Assembly (NCBI GenBank): GCA_963728785.1
Contig: CAVSKV010000004.1
Coordinates: 1,054,001-1,118,000 of the forward strand
DNA: 64,000 nt
Direction: 5' to 3'
Source: JAGWRI01 sp963728785
GTDB lineage: Bacteria; Gemmatimonadota; Gemmatimonadetes; Gemmatimonadales; Gemmatimonadaceae
Shown: piece after piece, positions 37,446-46,150 of the stretch
Position numbering within the stretch: the stretch's first letter is position 1
Layout of the letters: every line of letters starts with the position of its first letter
Translations under genes and position numbers: made by a program
The notes under the pieces: generated by a model
The model's input: only the letters and a program-made list of their open reading frames with translations
What the model was told of the DNA's origin: nothing
The model's database searches: none

Positions 37446-39941
37446 ATGATGAACGGCTATAACTTCACCGAGCGGGTCAGGAAGGTCCTCGCCATGGCGC
37501 GCGAGGAAGCCGCGCGTTTGCATCACGAGTACGTGGGCACGGAGCACATCCTGCTCGGCCTCATTCGTGAAGGCGAGGGCGTGGCGGCCACGGTGCTGCA
37601 GAACCTCAACGTCGATCTCGACGAAGTGCAGCAGAAGATCGAGGACACGGTGCGCAAGGGGAAGGCGGCCCAGGCCACCGGGCCCGACTTGCCGTACACC
37701 TCGCGGGCCAAGAAGGTGCTCGAACTGGCCATGGCCGAGGCGCGCGAGCTGAACCACAGCTACGTGGGCACCGAGCATCTGCTGCTGGGGCTGCTCCGCG
37801 AGGAGAAGGGGATCGCCGCGCAAGTGCTGACCGAGGCCGGGGTGAGCCTCGAGGCGGCGCGGGCCGAGACGCTGCGCATTCTGGGCACTGACGTGCAGGC
37901 GGGGGCCACGGCTCAGCAGGGCACGGGCCCGCAGCCGCAGGCGGCGGCGCCCAAGGGCGACAAGAAGTCCAAGACGCCCGCGCTCGACCACTTCTGCCGC
38001 GACCTCACGCAGCTGGCGGCCGAGGGGCAGCTCGACCCGACGATCGGCCGCGCCAAGGAGATCCAGCGGGTCATGGAGGTTCTGACCCGCCGTAAGAAGA
38101 ACAATCCGGTGCTGATCGGCGAGCCGGGCGTGGGCAAGACGGCGATCGTCGAAGGGTTGGCGCAACTGATCGCCAACGGCGAGTGCCCGGAATCGCTGCG
38201 CGACAACCGGGTGTTGTCGCTCGACATGGCGGCGGTCATCGCTGGCACCAAGTACCGCGGCCAGTTCGAGGAGCGCCTCAAGGCGGTGATGAACGAGATC
38301 GCGCAGAACAAGAACGTGATTCTGTTCATCGATGAACTTCACACACTGGTGGGCGCCGGGGCGGCCGAAGGCGCCATCGACGCGAGCAACATGCTCAAGC
38401 CGGCGCTGGCCCGCGGTGAACTGCAGTGCGTGGGCGCGTCGACGCTCAACGAGTATCGCAAGTACATCGAGAAGGACGGGGCGCTGGAGCGCCGGTTTCA
38501 GACGGTGATCGTCGATCCGCCGACGGTGGACGAGACGATCGAGATCCTCAAGGGGCTGCGCCAGAAGTACGAGGATCACCATCACGTGACGATTCCGGAT
38601 ACGACGCTCGTGGCGGCGGCCAAGCTCTCGGAGCGCTACATCACGGACCGGTTCCTCCCGGACAAGGCGATCGACGTGATCGACGAGGCGGGGGCACGGG
38701 CGCGGCTGGCCGCACAGGCGCCGCCGCCGGAAGTAGCGGAGCTGAAGCAGGCGCTGGAGAAGGTGAGCGCCGACAAGGAAGCGGCGGTGCGCGACCAGAA
38801 TTTCGAGCGTGCGGCCGCCCTGCGCGACCAGGAACGCGAGCTGCAGGGTCAGATCCGTGAGAAGCAGGAGGCATGGGAGAAGCGGCGCCAGTCGTATCGG
38901 CCGGTGCTTGGCGAGGAGGAGATCGCGTTCATCGTCAGCCGGTGGACGGGCATCCCCGTCACCCGGCTCCAGGAAGCCGAGACGACGCGCCTGTTGCGAA
39001 TGGAGGACGAGCTGCACGAATCGGTCATTGGCCAGGACGAGGCGATCCGGGCGCTTTCGCGCTCCATCCGGCGCAGCCGGGCGGGGCTCAAGGATCCCAA
39101 CCGGCCGATCGGATCGTTCATCTTCAGCGGGCCCACGGGCGTGGGCAAGACGGAGTTGGCGCGGGCCCTTGCCAAGTTCCTGTTCGCCGACCAGCAGGCG
39201 CTGATCCGCGTGGACATGAGCGAGTACATGGAGAAGTTCTCCGTGTCGCGGCTGATCGGCGCGCCGCCGGGGTACGTGGGGTACGAGGATTCGGGCACGC
39301 TGACCAAGGCCGTTCGGCGCAAGCCGTACAGCGTGATCCTGCTCGACGAAATCGAAAAGGCGCACCCCGATGTGTTCAACATCCTGCTCCAGGTGCTCGA
39401 CGAGGGCCACCTCACGGACAACTACGGCCGGGTGATCGACTTCAAGAACACGGTGGTGATCATGACGTCGAACGTGGGGGCCCGGGACATCACCAAGGGC
39501 AAGGCCCTCGGATTCACGGCAGGCGACGTCCAGTCGAATTTCGAAAGGATTGCCGAACGGGTGCGGGAGGAGTTGAAGAACGTGTTCAACCCCGAGTTCC
39601 TGAACCGGTTAGACGACACGATCGTGTTCCACCCGCTGGATCGCGGGCACATCGCGCAGATCGTTCAGGTGATGTTGAAGGACGTGCGGAAGCGGCTGAG
39701 CGAAGAAGAGTTGACGTTGAGCCTGACCGATGCGGCAACCGACTTCCTCGTGAAGCATGGGTACGACGAGAGTTACGGCGCGCGCCCCCTGAAGCGCGCC
39801 ATTCAGCGGTACATCGAGGACCCGTTGTCGGAAAAGATTCTCCTGGCCGAGTTCTCGCGCGGAGAGGAGCTGGAGGTGGACGTCGCTCCCGATGGAACGA
39901 AGCTGGACTTTCGGGTACTCACGGGCACCACCAAGGCGTAG
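37446..39941 (+). CDS. clpC: Clp protease ATP-binding subunit ClpC
   Basis: ClpC is a Hsp100 unfoldase that feeds substrates to ClpP. The 831-residue protein has two N-terminal Clp repeats (ARLHHEYVGTEHILLGLIREGEGVAATVL and the repeat near 95). The first AAA domain has GEPGVGKTA near 225. A middle region carries a UVR-type segment (DQNFERAAALRDQERELQ near 450) that ClpB lacks. The second AAA domain has GPTGVGKTE near 561, and a C-terminal D2-small domain follows. Its N-domain is where Bacillus ClpC reads phospho-arginine. The start is ATG 37446 or 37449. Together with mcsA and mcsB it forms a putative pArg-degradation module. Confidence 0.95.
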   Translation: MMNGYNFTERVRKVLAMAREEAARLHHEYVGTEHILLGLIREGEGVAATVLQNLNVDLDEVQQKIEDTVRKGKAAQATGPDLPYTSRAKKVLELAMAEARELNHSYVGTEHLLLGLLREEKGIAAQVLTEAGVSLEAARAETLRILGTDVQAGATAQQGTGPQPQAAAPKGDKKSKTPALDHFCRDLTQLAAEGQLDPTIGRAKEIQRVMEVLTRRKKNNPVLIGEPGVGKTAIVEGLAQLIANGECPESLRDNRVLSLDMAAVIAGTKYRGQFEERLKAVMNEIAQNKNVILFIDELHTLVGAGAAEGAIDASNMLKPALARGELQCVGASTLNEYRKYIEKDGALERRFQTVIVDPPTVDETIEILKGLRQKYEDHHHVTIPDTTLVAAAKLSERYITDRFLPDKAIDVIDEAGARARLAAQAPPPEVAELKQALEKVSADKEAAVRDQNFERAAALRDQERELQGQIREKQEAWEKRRQSYRPVLGEEEIAFIVSRWTGIPVTRLQEAETTRLLRMEDELHESVIGQDEAIRALSRSIRRSRAGLKDPNRPIGSFIFSGPTGVGKTELARALAKFLFADQQALIRVDMSEYMEKFSVSRLIGAPPGYVGYEDSGTLTKAVRRKPYSVILLDEIEKAHPDVFNILLQVLDEGHLTDNYGRVIDFKNTVVIMTSNVGARDITKGKALGFTAGDVQSNFERIAERVREELKNVFNPEFLNRLDDTIVFHPLDRGHIAQIVQVMLKDVRKRLSEEELTLSLTDAATDFLVKHGYDESYGARPLKRAIQRYIEDPLSEKILLAEFSRGEELEVDVAPDGTKLDFRVLTGTTKA

Positions 39942-40010
39942 TCCGCACCGCGACGGCCGGCCGACCCCTTCCGGGCCAGGCCGGCCGCATTGTGTATATT
40001 TAGGATTCCC

Positions 40011-42449
40011 ATGCGCAGACTGGTGTTACCTCTCATCGCCCTCCTCGCGACGGCGTCCGCGGCAGCCGCGCAGGACGCCGGCGGGGTCGGGGCGTGTTCG
40101 CAACCGGATTCCATCGATTTCCGAGGCAACACCCGCCTCGGGGACGCGTTGCTGCGCAGCGACGCCGGCATCACGGCGGGGGCGACCCTGAACTACCGGG
40201 CGCTCCAGCGCGCCGTGAAGGCGCTGTATGGGACCCTGCAGTTCCAGGACGTGCGGGCGCTCTGCGAGCCACTCGCCGGCGGAAAATCAATGCTGGTGTT
40301 CCAGCTCAAGGAACGCCCGATGCTCGTGGACGTCGATGTGGAGGGGCCCGACAAGGTGTCGCCGAGCACGGTGCGGGACCAGGTGGACCTGCTCGTCGGA
40401 CGGCCGATCGATCCCGCCCAGGTGGCCCAGACGCTCGTGAAGATCGATTCGGTGTACGAGGCCAACGGGTACGCCGTGGCCGAGGTGCGTGCCGAAACGA
40501 CGTACGTGGACAGCGCATCGGCCCGGATCATGTTTCATATCGACGAAGGGCACCGCACGGCGGTATCGGGCGTGCGCGTTGCGGGGAACAAGGCGCTCAA
40601 CACCAAGCAGATCGTCGGCGCCATGAGCACAAAGCCCGAAGGCTTCTTCTTCTGGGACAAGGGCGAACTCGACGACGCCAAGCTGGCCGGCGACATCACC
40701 CAGAACATTCCGGGCCTGTACGCCGACCACGGGTTCATCGACATGCAGGTGATGAGGGACACCACGCTGCTCGACCGGAAGGCGGGCAAGGCACTGGTGA
40801 GTCTGGAGGTGAAGGAGGGTCCGCAGTATCACGTAGGCGATTTTTCAGTGGAAGGAGCGCGGCAGTTCTCCAGCTTGCAGATCGCGACGCTATATCCGTT
40901 CACGCCGCGGTCCAAGACGCTGATGGAGACGCTGAAGGGGATGCTGCATCCGGGCGCGGGGCAGGACCGGACGATCTTCGACCGATCGGAGTGGCAGGCG
41001 GCCACGCAAAAGGTGCAGGATGCGTACGACGACGAGGGGTACCTGTACGTCCAGATCAATCCGATCGTCGAGCGGTCGATCTCCGCCGACTCGAGCCCCA
41101 CGGTGAACCTGCGGTGGGAGATCCAGGAGGGGTCGCCGGCGATCATCAACCGGGTCGACATTGCGGGAAACGATCTGACCAACGAGACCTGCATCCGGCG
41201 CCAGCTGATGGTGGTTCCGGGCGACGTGTTCAACAAGTCGCGGCTCATGCAGAGCTACCAGAATATTTCCAACCTGGGCTTCTTCGATTCGCCGCTGCCC
41301 GAGCCGAAGGTGGACCAATCCGATGAACAGGGCGACGTGAACATCACGTTCAACGTCAAGGAGAAGCGCACGGGGAACGTCAACTTCGGCGCGTCAGTGG
41401 GCCAGGGAACCGGGCTGGGTGGATTCATCGGATTCGACCAGCCCAATCTGTTCGGCAAGTGCAAGAAAGGCTCGATCCAGTGGCAGAAGGGGCAGTACAT
41501 CAACGATTTCAACGTGTCGTACACGGACCCGGCGATCCAGGAGTCCAACTACTCGGGCACGCTCACGGCGTACCATTCGCAGTCGCGGTTCACGATCCAG
41601 AACGTGGGCCAGAGCACGACCACGGGCGCCCAGATCCAGTTCGGCCTGCCGGTGCGCGGTTCCCGCTTCACGCGGTTGTTCCTGAATTACAACGCCGAGT
41701 CGGTGAAGTACGGGAGTGAGGGGCTGGTCGGCACGATCTCGGCATGCACCAACTCGGCTGGCCAATCGGCGACCTGCTTCCGGTCCAGCGCGGGGGCGAC
41801 GCTCGATCACGACACGCGTCTGGGGATGCCGTTCCCGACGTCAGGCGTGCACGAGTCGTTCAACGTCCAATACAATGGTGGCCCGCTGGGCGGCTCGGCG
41901 ACCTTCACCCGCCTCACGGGTGAGATGCGGTCCTATGCCACGCTCGGCACGCTGGGCGGCGGTCCGTCACTCGGGTCCGGGATGCCGGTCGTGCTGGGGC
42001 TGTCCACGTCGTGGGGCGCGATCTTCGGCAATCCGGGTCCGTTCTTCGTGTCGCAGTCGTTCTCCATGGGCGGCGTGCAGTACGGGGAGCCCCTCCCCGG
42101 CTACAACGAGTTCTCGATCACGCCGCTCGGGTATGTGGACGAAACGAGCGCATACACGGCACAGCGCGGGTCGTTCGGCAACGCGTTCTTCAGCGCGACC
42201 GCCGAGTTGGGAATCCGGGTGAGCCAGCAGCTCTATCTGGACGCGTTCTACGACGGCGGTAACGTCTACGCACGGCCGGCGGACTTCAACCCCACACGCC
42301 TGTTCCGTAGCGCCGGCGTTGGCGGGTCGGTGGTGACGCCGCTCGGGCCGCTGGGGATCGACTTGGGATACGGGTTGGACCGCGTGAACGCCAACGGGGT
42401 CAAGACGCCGGCATGGCAGGTACACTTCAAGTTCGGACAGTTCTACTAA
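40011..42449 (+). CDS. bamA: Outer-membrane protein assembly factor BamA
   Basis: BamA inserts beta-barrel proteins into the outer membrane. The 812-residue precursor has a signal peptide (MRRLVLPLIALLATASAAAAQ) and several POTRA domains (about 30-420, for example RTAVSGVRVAGNKALNTKQIVGAMSTKPEGFFFW). The C-terminal 16-strand barrel (about 430-812) ends in aromatic VHFKFGQFY, a BamA-type C-terminal strand signal. ATG 40011 is used because the earlier ATG 39990 would place extra residues before the signal. A TATATT at 39995-40000 could be a -10 box with a very short leader. The bamA-skp-lpxD order is widespread. Confidence 0.96.
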   Translation: MRRLVLPLIALLATASAAAAQDAGGVGACSQPDSIDFRGNTRLGDALLRSDAGITAGATLNYRALQRAVKALYGTLQFQDVRALCEPLAGGKSMLVFQLKERPMLVDVDVEGPDKVSPSTVRDQVDLLVGRPIDPAQVAQTLVKIDSVYEANGYAVAEVRAETTYVDSASARIMFHIDEGHRTAVSGVRVAGNKALNTKQIVGAMSTKPEGFFFWDKGELDDAKLAGDITQNIPGLYADHGFIDMQVMRDTTLLDRKAGKALVSLEVKEGPQYHVGDFSVEGARQFSSLQIATLYPFTPRSKTLMETLKGMLHPGAGQDRTIFDRSEWQAATQKVQDAYDDEGYLYVQINPIVERSISADSSPTVNLRWEIQEGSPAIINRVDIAGNDLTNETCIRRQLMVVPGDVFNKSRLMQSYQNISNLGFFDSPLPEPKVDQSDEQGDVNITFNVKEKRTGNVNFGASVGQGTGLGGFIGFDQPNLFGKCKKGSIQWQKGQYINDFNVSYTDPAIQESNYSGTLTAYHSQSRFTIQNVGQSTTTGAQIQFGLPVRGSRFTRLFLNYNAESVKYGSEGLVGTISACTNSAGQSATCFRSSAGATLDHDTRLGMPFPTSGVHESFNVQYNGGPLGGSATFTRLTGEMRSYATLGTLGGGPSLGSGMPVVLGLSTSWGAIFGNPGPFFVSQSFSMGGVQYGEPLPGYNEFSITPLGYVDETSAYTAQRGSFGNAFFSATAELGIRVSQQLYLDAFYDGGNVYARPADFNPTRLFRSAGVGGSVVTPLGPLGIDLGYGLDRVNANGVKTPAWQVHFKFGQFY

Positions 42450-42460
42450 TCGGAGCGCTC

Positions 42461-43045
42461 ATGAATTCCATTTGTCGTGCGGCGACCATCGCGGCCGTCG
42501 GCCTCGTGCTCGTGGCGATGCCGTCCCGCGCCCAGCAGCCCACGGGACCGAAGATCGTGTACGTGAACACCCAAGCCTTGCTCGAAGTCGCGCCGGGGCG
42601 CGCGGCAGCGGAGTCGACGTTCAACACGGAATCGGCGGCCTGGGCCGACGAGCTGAGCAAGATGAGCACGAATATCCAGACGATGATCAGCGACTACACG
42701 AAAGCCGAGGCGACGCTGACCGACGCGGCCAAGCAGGCGAGGCAGAAGGCCATCCAGGGCAAGCAGCAGGAGTATGCGGACCGCCAGAACGCACTCCAGC
42801 AGCAGGCGCAGTCGAGGCAGACGGAGTTGATGGGTCCCGTGATGCAGGCCGTGCGCGACATGCTAGACAGGATGCGCGATGAGAACGGCTACGCGCTGAT
42901 CATCGATTCGCAGGCGGTGCTGAGCGCCGACAAGAATCTCGATGTCACGGACAAGGTGATAACCCGGCTGAAGATCGCCGCGGCGGCGAAGAAGGACTCG
43001 GCCGCCAATCCGATCAAGAAGCTGGAAACCCCGCGCAACGAGTGA
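42461..43045 (+). CDS. skp: Periplasmic chaperone Skp/OmpH
   Basis: Skp holds unfolded outer-membrane proteins in the periplasm on their way to BamA. The 194-residue precursor has a signal peptide (MNSICRAATIAAVGLVLVAMPSRAQ), a beta strand (KIVYVNTQALLEVAPGRAAAES) and a long helical hairpin (DELSKMSTNIQTMISDYTKAEATLTDAAKQARQKAIQGKQQEYADRQNALQQQAQSRQ). It ends with the paired strand GYALIIDSQAVLSADKNLDVT. The longer frame from 42413 would bury the signal. It follows bamA by 11 bases and overlaps lpxD. Confidence 0.92.
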   Translation: MNSICRAATIAAVGLVLVAMPSRAQQPTGPKIVYVNTQALLEVAPGRAAAESTFNTESAAWADELSKMSTNIQTMISDYTKAEATLTDAAKQARQKAIQGKQQEYADRQNALQQQAQSRQTELMGPVMQAVRDMLDRMRDENGYALIIDSQAVLSADKNLDVTDKVITRLKIAAAAKKDSAANPIKKLETPRNE

Positions 43046-44112
43046 TGGCGGGCCGGGCGGCGCGCGGCGGCGGCGGTGAGAACGGAGACGTTCTCACCGC
43101 CGCCGCGATCGCCCGGTTGGTCGAGGGCGAACTCATGGGAGACGGGATGGTCGCCGTGCGCGCCATCGCCCCACTCGACCGGGCCCGCGCCGATCAGTTG
43201 AGCTTTTGCGCTTCGGCCAAGTACGCGCCGTTCATGGAATCGTCGGCGGCAGGCGTCGTACTCGTGACGCCGGAATTGGCCAAGCTGCCGTCGCCGGCCG
43301 CGGCGCGCGTCGTCGTGTCGAAGCCGCACGACGCATTAATGGCGCTCATTCCGAGGTTCTATCGAGCGCCCGAGCGGGCGCCCGGCATCCATCCCACGGT
43401 GATCATCGGGGCCGGAGTCACGATCGGCGACGCGCCGAGCATCGGGCCGTACGCGGTGATCGAAAGCCGCGCCGTGCTCGGCGATCGAGTCACGATCGGC
43501 GCCCACGCGGTGGTGGGCGCGGGGGCGCGCCTGGGCGACGACGTTCAGCTCTATGCCGGATCGACCGTCTACGCCAATGCGCAACTGGGCCGGCGGGTGA
43601 TCATCCAGTCGGGCGCGCGCATCGGGTCGGACGGCTTCGGCTACGTATTCCGGGGCGACCGCCACGAGAAGATCCCGCACGTGGGCGGCTGCATTCTCGA
43701 GGACGACGTCGAGGTGGGTGCCAATTCGACGATCGATCGCGGGAGCATCGACGACACGGTGATCGGGGCCGGGACGAAGTTGGACAATCTGGTGCAGGTG
43801 GGGCACAACGTCCGGATCGGCCGGTTGTGCCTGCTGATGGCGCAGGTTGGCGTGGCCGGATCGGTGCGCATCGAGGACGGCTGCATTCTGGCCGGACAGG
43901 TGGGTGTGTCGGGCCACCACACGATCGGCAAGGGCGCGACGCTGGCCGCGCAGGCGGGCGTATTCGGGGACATCCCCGCCGGGGAGACGTGGTCCGGCTA
44001 TCCGGCTCGCCCGCACAGGGAAGCACTGCGGGCGCAGGCCGCGCTGTTCAAGCTGCCGGGGCTGCTGCGGCGCATCGAACGGCTGCTGACGCGTTCGGAA
44101 GACGGCGCATGA
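43045..44112 (+). CDS. lpxD: UDP-3-O-(3-hydroxyacyl)glucosamine N-acyltransferase
   Basis: LpxD adds the second hydroxyacyl chain in lipid A synthesis. The 355-residue protein has an N-terminal uridine-binding domain (LTAAAIARLVEGELMG... IAPLDRARADQLSFCASAKYAPFM). A left-handed beta-helix of hexapeptide repeats follows (PTVIIGAGVTIGDAPSIGPYAVIESRAVLGD and so on), with the catalytic His region GSDGFGYVF, VGHNVRIG and SGHHTIGKG. The start is ATG 43045 (TGATG with skp) or GTG 43042. It overlaps lpxC-fabZ as ATGA. Confidence 0.96.
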   Translation: MAGRAARGGGGENGDVLTAAAIARLVEGELMGDGMVAVRAIAPLDRARADQLSFCASAKYAPFMESSAAGVVLVTPELAKLPSPAAARVVVSKPHDALMALIPRFYRAPERAPGIHPTVIIGAGVTIGDAPSIGPYAVIESRAVLGDRVTIGAHAVVGAGARLGDDVQLYAGSTVYANAQLGRRVIIQSGARIGSDGFGYVFRGDRHEKIPHVGGCILEDDVEVGANSTIDRGSIDDTVIGAGTKLDNLVQVGHNVRIGRLCLLMAQVGVAGSVRIEDGCILAGQVGVSGHHTIGKGATLAAQAGVFGDIPAGETWSGYPARPHREALRAQAALFKLPGLLRRIERLLTRSEDGA

Positions 44113-45377
44113 GACGGCGCACGATCTCCATGCCCCAGAGCCTCGAGGGCGTCGGGCTGCACCTCGGCGTGACCTGCCGGCTCACATTCCGGCCGGCGCC
44201 GAGCGGGCAGGGCGTCGCGTTCCGGCGCACCGATCTGCCTGGCGACCCGTTGATCCCGGCCACCATCGACACCGCCGTGCTCAGCGAGCGCCGCACGCAG
44301 ATTGGCGAGGACCCGGTATCGGTGCACACCGTGGAGCACGTGCTGGCGGCGGTGGCGGCGCTGGGGATCGACGACGTGACGATCGAGCTTGACGGTCCGG
44401 AGCCGCCGATCCTGGACGGCAGCGCCGCACCGTTCGTGGAGGCACTCAGGCGGGCGGGGATCGCGCCTCAGCCCGGGATCGTCCAGTTTTGGGACCTGCG
44501 CCAGGCCGTGCGGGTGGCTGATGGGGATTCGGTGTACGAGGCGCACCCCGCGCCGGAGTTGGAGCTGGACGTCACGATCGACTTTCCGCACCCGCTGATC
44601 GGGCGACAGAGGTGGGCGTCGGGCGTGAACGAATCGGTGTTCGTTTCGGAGCTGGCATCGGCCCGGACGTTCGGGTTCACTCGTGAGGTGGAGCCGTTGC
44701 GCGCGATGGGGCTGATCCGCGGGGCGTCGACGCAGAACGCGGTGGTGCTGGACGAGTCGGCGGTGGTAGACAACGTCCTGCGGTGGCCAGATGAATTCGT
44801 GCGCCACAAGGTGCTGGACTGTGTGGGAGATCTGGCGCTCGCCGGGGCGCGGGTGCGGGCGCGGGTCGTGGCGGTGAAGCCGAGCCACCGCGGCACCCTG
44901 AAGCTCGTGCGGGCGATGCGTGAGGCGCTCAAGAAGGAGACGACCGTGCTGGAAATCGACGACATCATCAAGGTGCTGCCGCACCGGTATCCGTTCCTGC
45001 TCGTGGATCGCATTCTCGAAATGGAGCCGCGAAAGCGCATCGTGGGGCTCAAGAACGTGACGATCAACGAGCCCTTCTTCCAGGGGCATTTCCCGGGCCA
45101 TCCGATCATGCCCGGGGTGCTGGTCATCGAGGCGATGGCGCAGGTGGGCGGCATGCTGCTCATGGGCACGTTCCCGGATCCGCAGAACAAAGTCGTGTAC
45201 TTCACGTCGCTGGACCACGTGAAGTGGCGGCGGCCGGTGCGCCCGGGCGATCAGCTCCGGTTCGAACTCGACGTGGTGCACATTCGCGGCGCGTTGTGCA
45301 AAATGAAGGGCGTGGCCAAGGTCGATGGCGAGATCGTCGCCGAAGCCGAGATGGGCGCGATGGTGCGCGACCGATGA
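44109..45377 (+). CDS. lpxC-fabZ: Fused UDP-3-O-acyl-GlcNAc deacetylase (LpxC) / 3-hydroxyacyl-ACP dehydratase (FabZ)
   Basis: One 422-residue protein carrying two activities. Residues 1-275 are LpxC, the committed zinc deacetylase of lipid A synthesis: HTVEHVLAAVAALGIDD (Glu and zinc His), RHKVLDCVGDLALAG (zinc His and Asp) and the catalytic His in PSHRGT. Residues about 283-422 are FabZ, which dehydrates 3-hydroxyacyl-ACP: LPHRYPFLLVDRILEMEP with the catalytic His and GHFPGHPIMPGVLVIEAMAQ with the catalytic Glu. The linker is only a few residues (KKETTVLEIDD). Such fusions are known in Bacteroidota and relatives. LpxC and FabZ compete for the same hydroxyacyl-ACP pool. Confidence 0.95.
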   Translation: MRRRTISMPQSLEGVGLHLGVTCRLTFRPAPSGQGVAFRRTDLPGDPLIPATIDTAVLSERRTQIGEDPVSVHTVEHVLAAVAALGIDDVTIELDGPEPPILDGSAAPFVEALRRAGIAPQPGIVQFWDLRQAVRVADGDSVYEAHPAPELELDVTIDFPHPLIGRQRWASGVNESVFVSELASARTFGFTREVEPLRAMGLIRGASTQNAVVLDESAVVDNVLRWPDEFVRHKVLDCVGDLALAGARVRARVVAVKPSHRGTLKLVRAMREALKKETTVLEIDDIIKVLPHRYPFLLVDRILEMEPRKRIVGLKNVTINEPFFQGHFPGHPIMPGVLVIEAMAQVGGMLLMGTFPDPQNKVVYFTSLDHVKWRRPVRPGDQLRFELDVVHIRGALCKMKGVAKVDGEIVAEAEMGAMVRDR

Positions 45378-46150
45378 GCGCGAACATCCATCCCAGCGCG
45401 ATCGTCGATCCGGGTGCGAAGATCGGCGACGGCGTCGAGATCGGGCCCTGGTCGATTGTCGGTGAGGACTGCACGATCGGCGACGGCTGCAAGCTCGCCG
45501 CGCGGACGGTGCTGGAGCGGCATGTGACGCTCGCGCCGCGCGTGACCGTGGGGATCGGGTCGATCCTCGGCGGTGCTCCGCAGGACCTCAAGTTCAAGGG
45601 CGAACGGACCACCGTGGAAATCGGCGAGAACACGGTGATCCGCGAGTACGTGACGATCAATCGCGCCACCAGCCAGTCGTACCGGACGACGGTGGGGCGC
45701 GACTGCTTCGTGATGTCGTACGTCCACTTGGCGCACGACTGCCACGTGGGCAACAACGTGATTCTGGGCAACAACGTGCAATTCGCGGGGCACGTGACCG
45801 TGCACGACCGGGCGATCGTGTCGGGGCAGAGCGCGGCGCACCAGTTCGTGAAGATCGGCGCCTATTCGTTCGTGGGCGGGTGTTCGCGCATCGCCAAGGA
45901 CGTTCCGCCGTACGTGAAGGCCGTGGGCAACCCCATCAGACTGTTCGGGCTGAACAGCATCGGGCTGCAGCGCAACAACTTTCCCGAACCGGTGGTGCTG
46001 GAACTGAAGCGGGCGTATCGCCTGTTCTTCAAGTCCGAACTGAACGTGTCGCAGGCGCGGGCCAAGGCACGGACCGATCTCCAGATGTTCCCTGAAGTCG
46101 AGGCGTTCCTGCAGTTCTTCGACGAGAGCGATCGCGGGGTGGTGGTGTGA
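45374..46150 (+). CDS. lpxA: UDP-N-acetylglucosamine acyltransferase
   Basis: LpxA adds the first 3-hydroxyacyl chain to UDP-GlcNAc or UDP-GlcNAc3N. The 258-residue protein is a left-handed beta-helix (IHPSAIVDPGAKIGDGVEIGPWSIVGEDCTIGDG). It carries the family block SILGGAPQDLKFKGE, the catalytic His in YVHLAHDCHVGNNVILGN, a SAAHQFVKIG segment and a C-terminal helical domain (NSIGLQRNNFPEPVVLELKRAYRLFFK). It overlaps lpxC-fabZ (ATGA) and the oxidoreductase (GTGA). The acyl acceptor could be the 3-amino sugar if the neighbouring oxidoreductase is GnnA. Confidence 0.96.
   Translation: MSANIHPSAIVDPGAKIGDGVEIGPWSIVGEDCTIGDGCKLAARTVLERHVTLAPRVTVGIGSILGGAPQDLKFKGERTTVEIGENTVIREYVTINRATSQSYRTTVGRDCFVMSYVHLAHDCHVGNNVILGNNVQFAGHVTVHDRAIVSGQSAAHQFVKIGAYSFVGGCSRIAKDVPPYVKAVGNPIRLFGLNSIGLQRNNFPEPVVLELKRAYRLFFKSELNVSQARAKARTDLQMFPEVEAFLQFFDESDRGVVV

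Noticed and set aside
39954..39987. 9-bp GC inverted repeat after clpC as a terminator
   Set aside because: The repeat is perfect but followed by CATTGTG rather than T's; could be a mark for RNA stability only.
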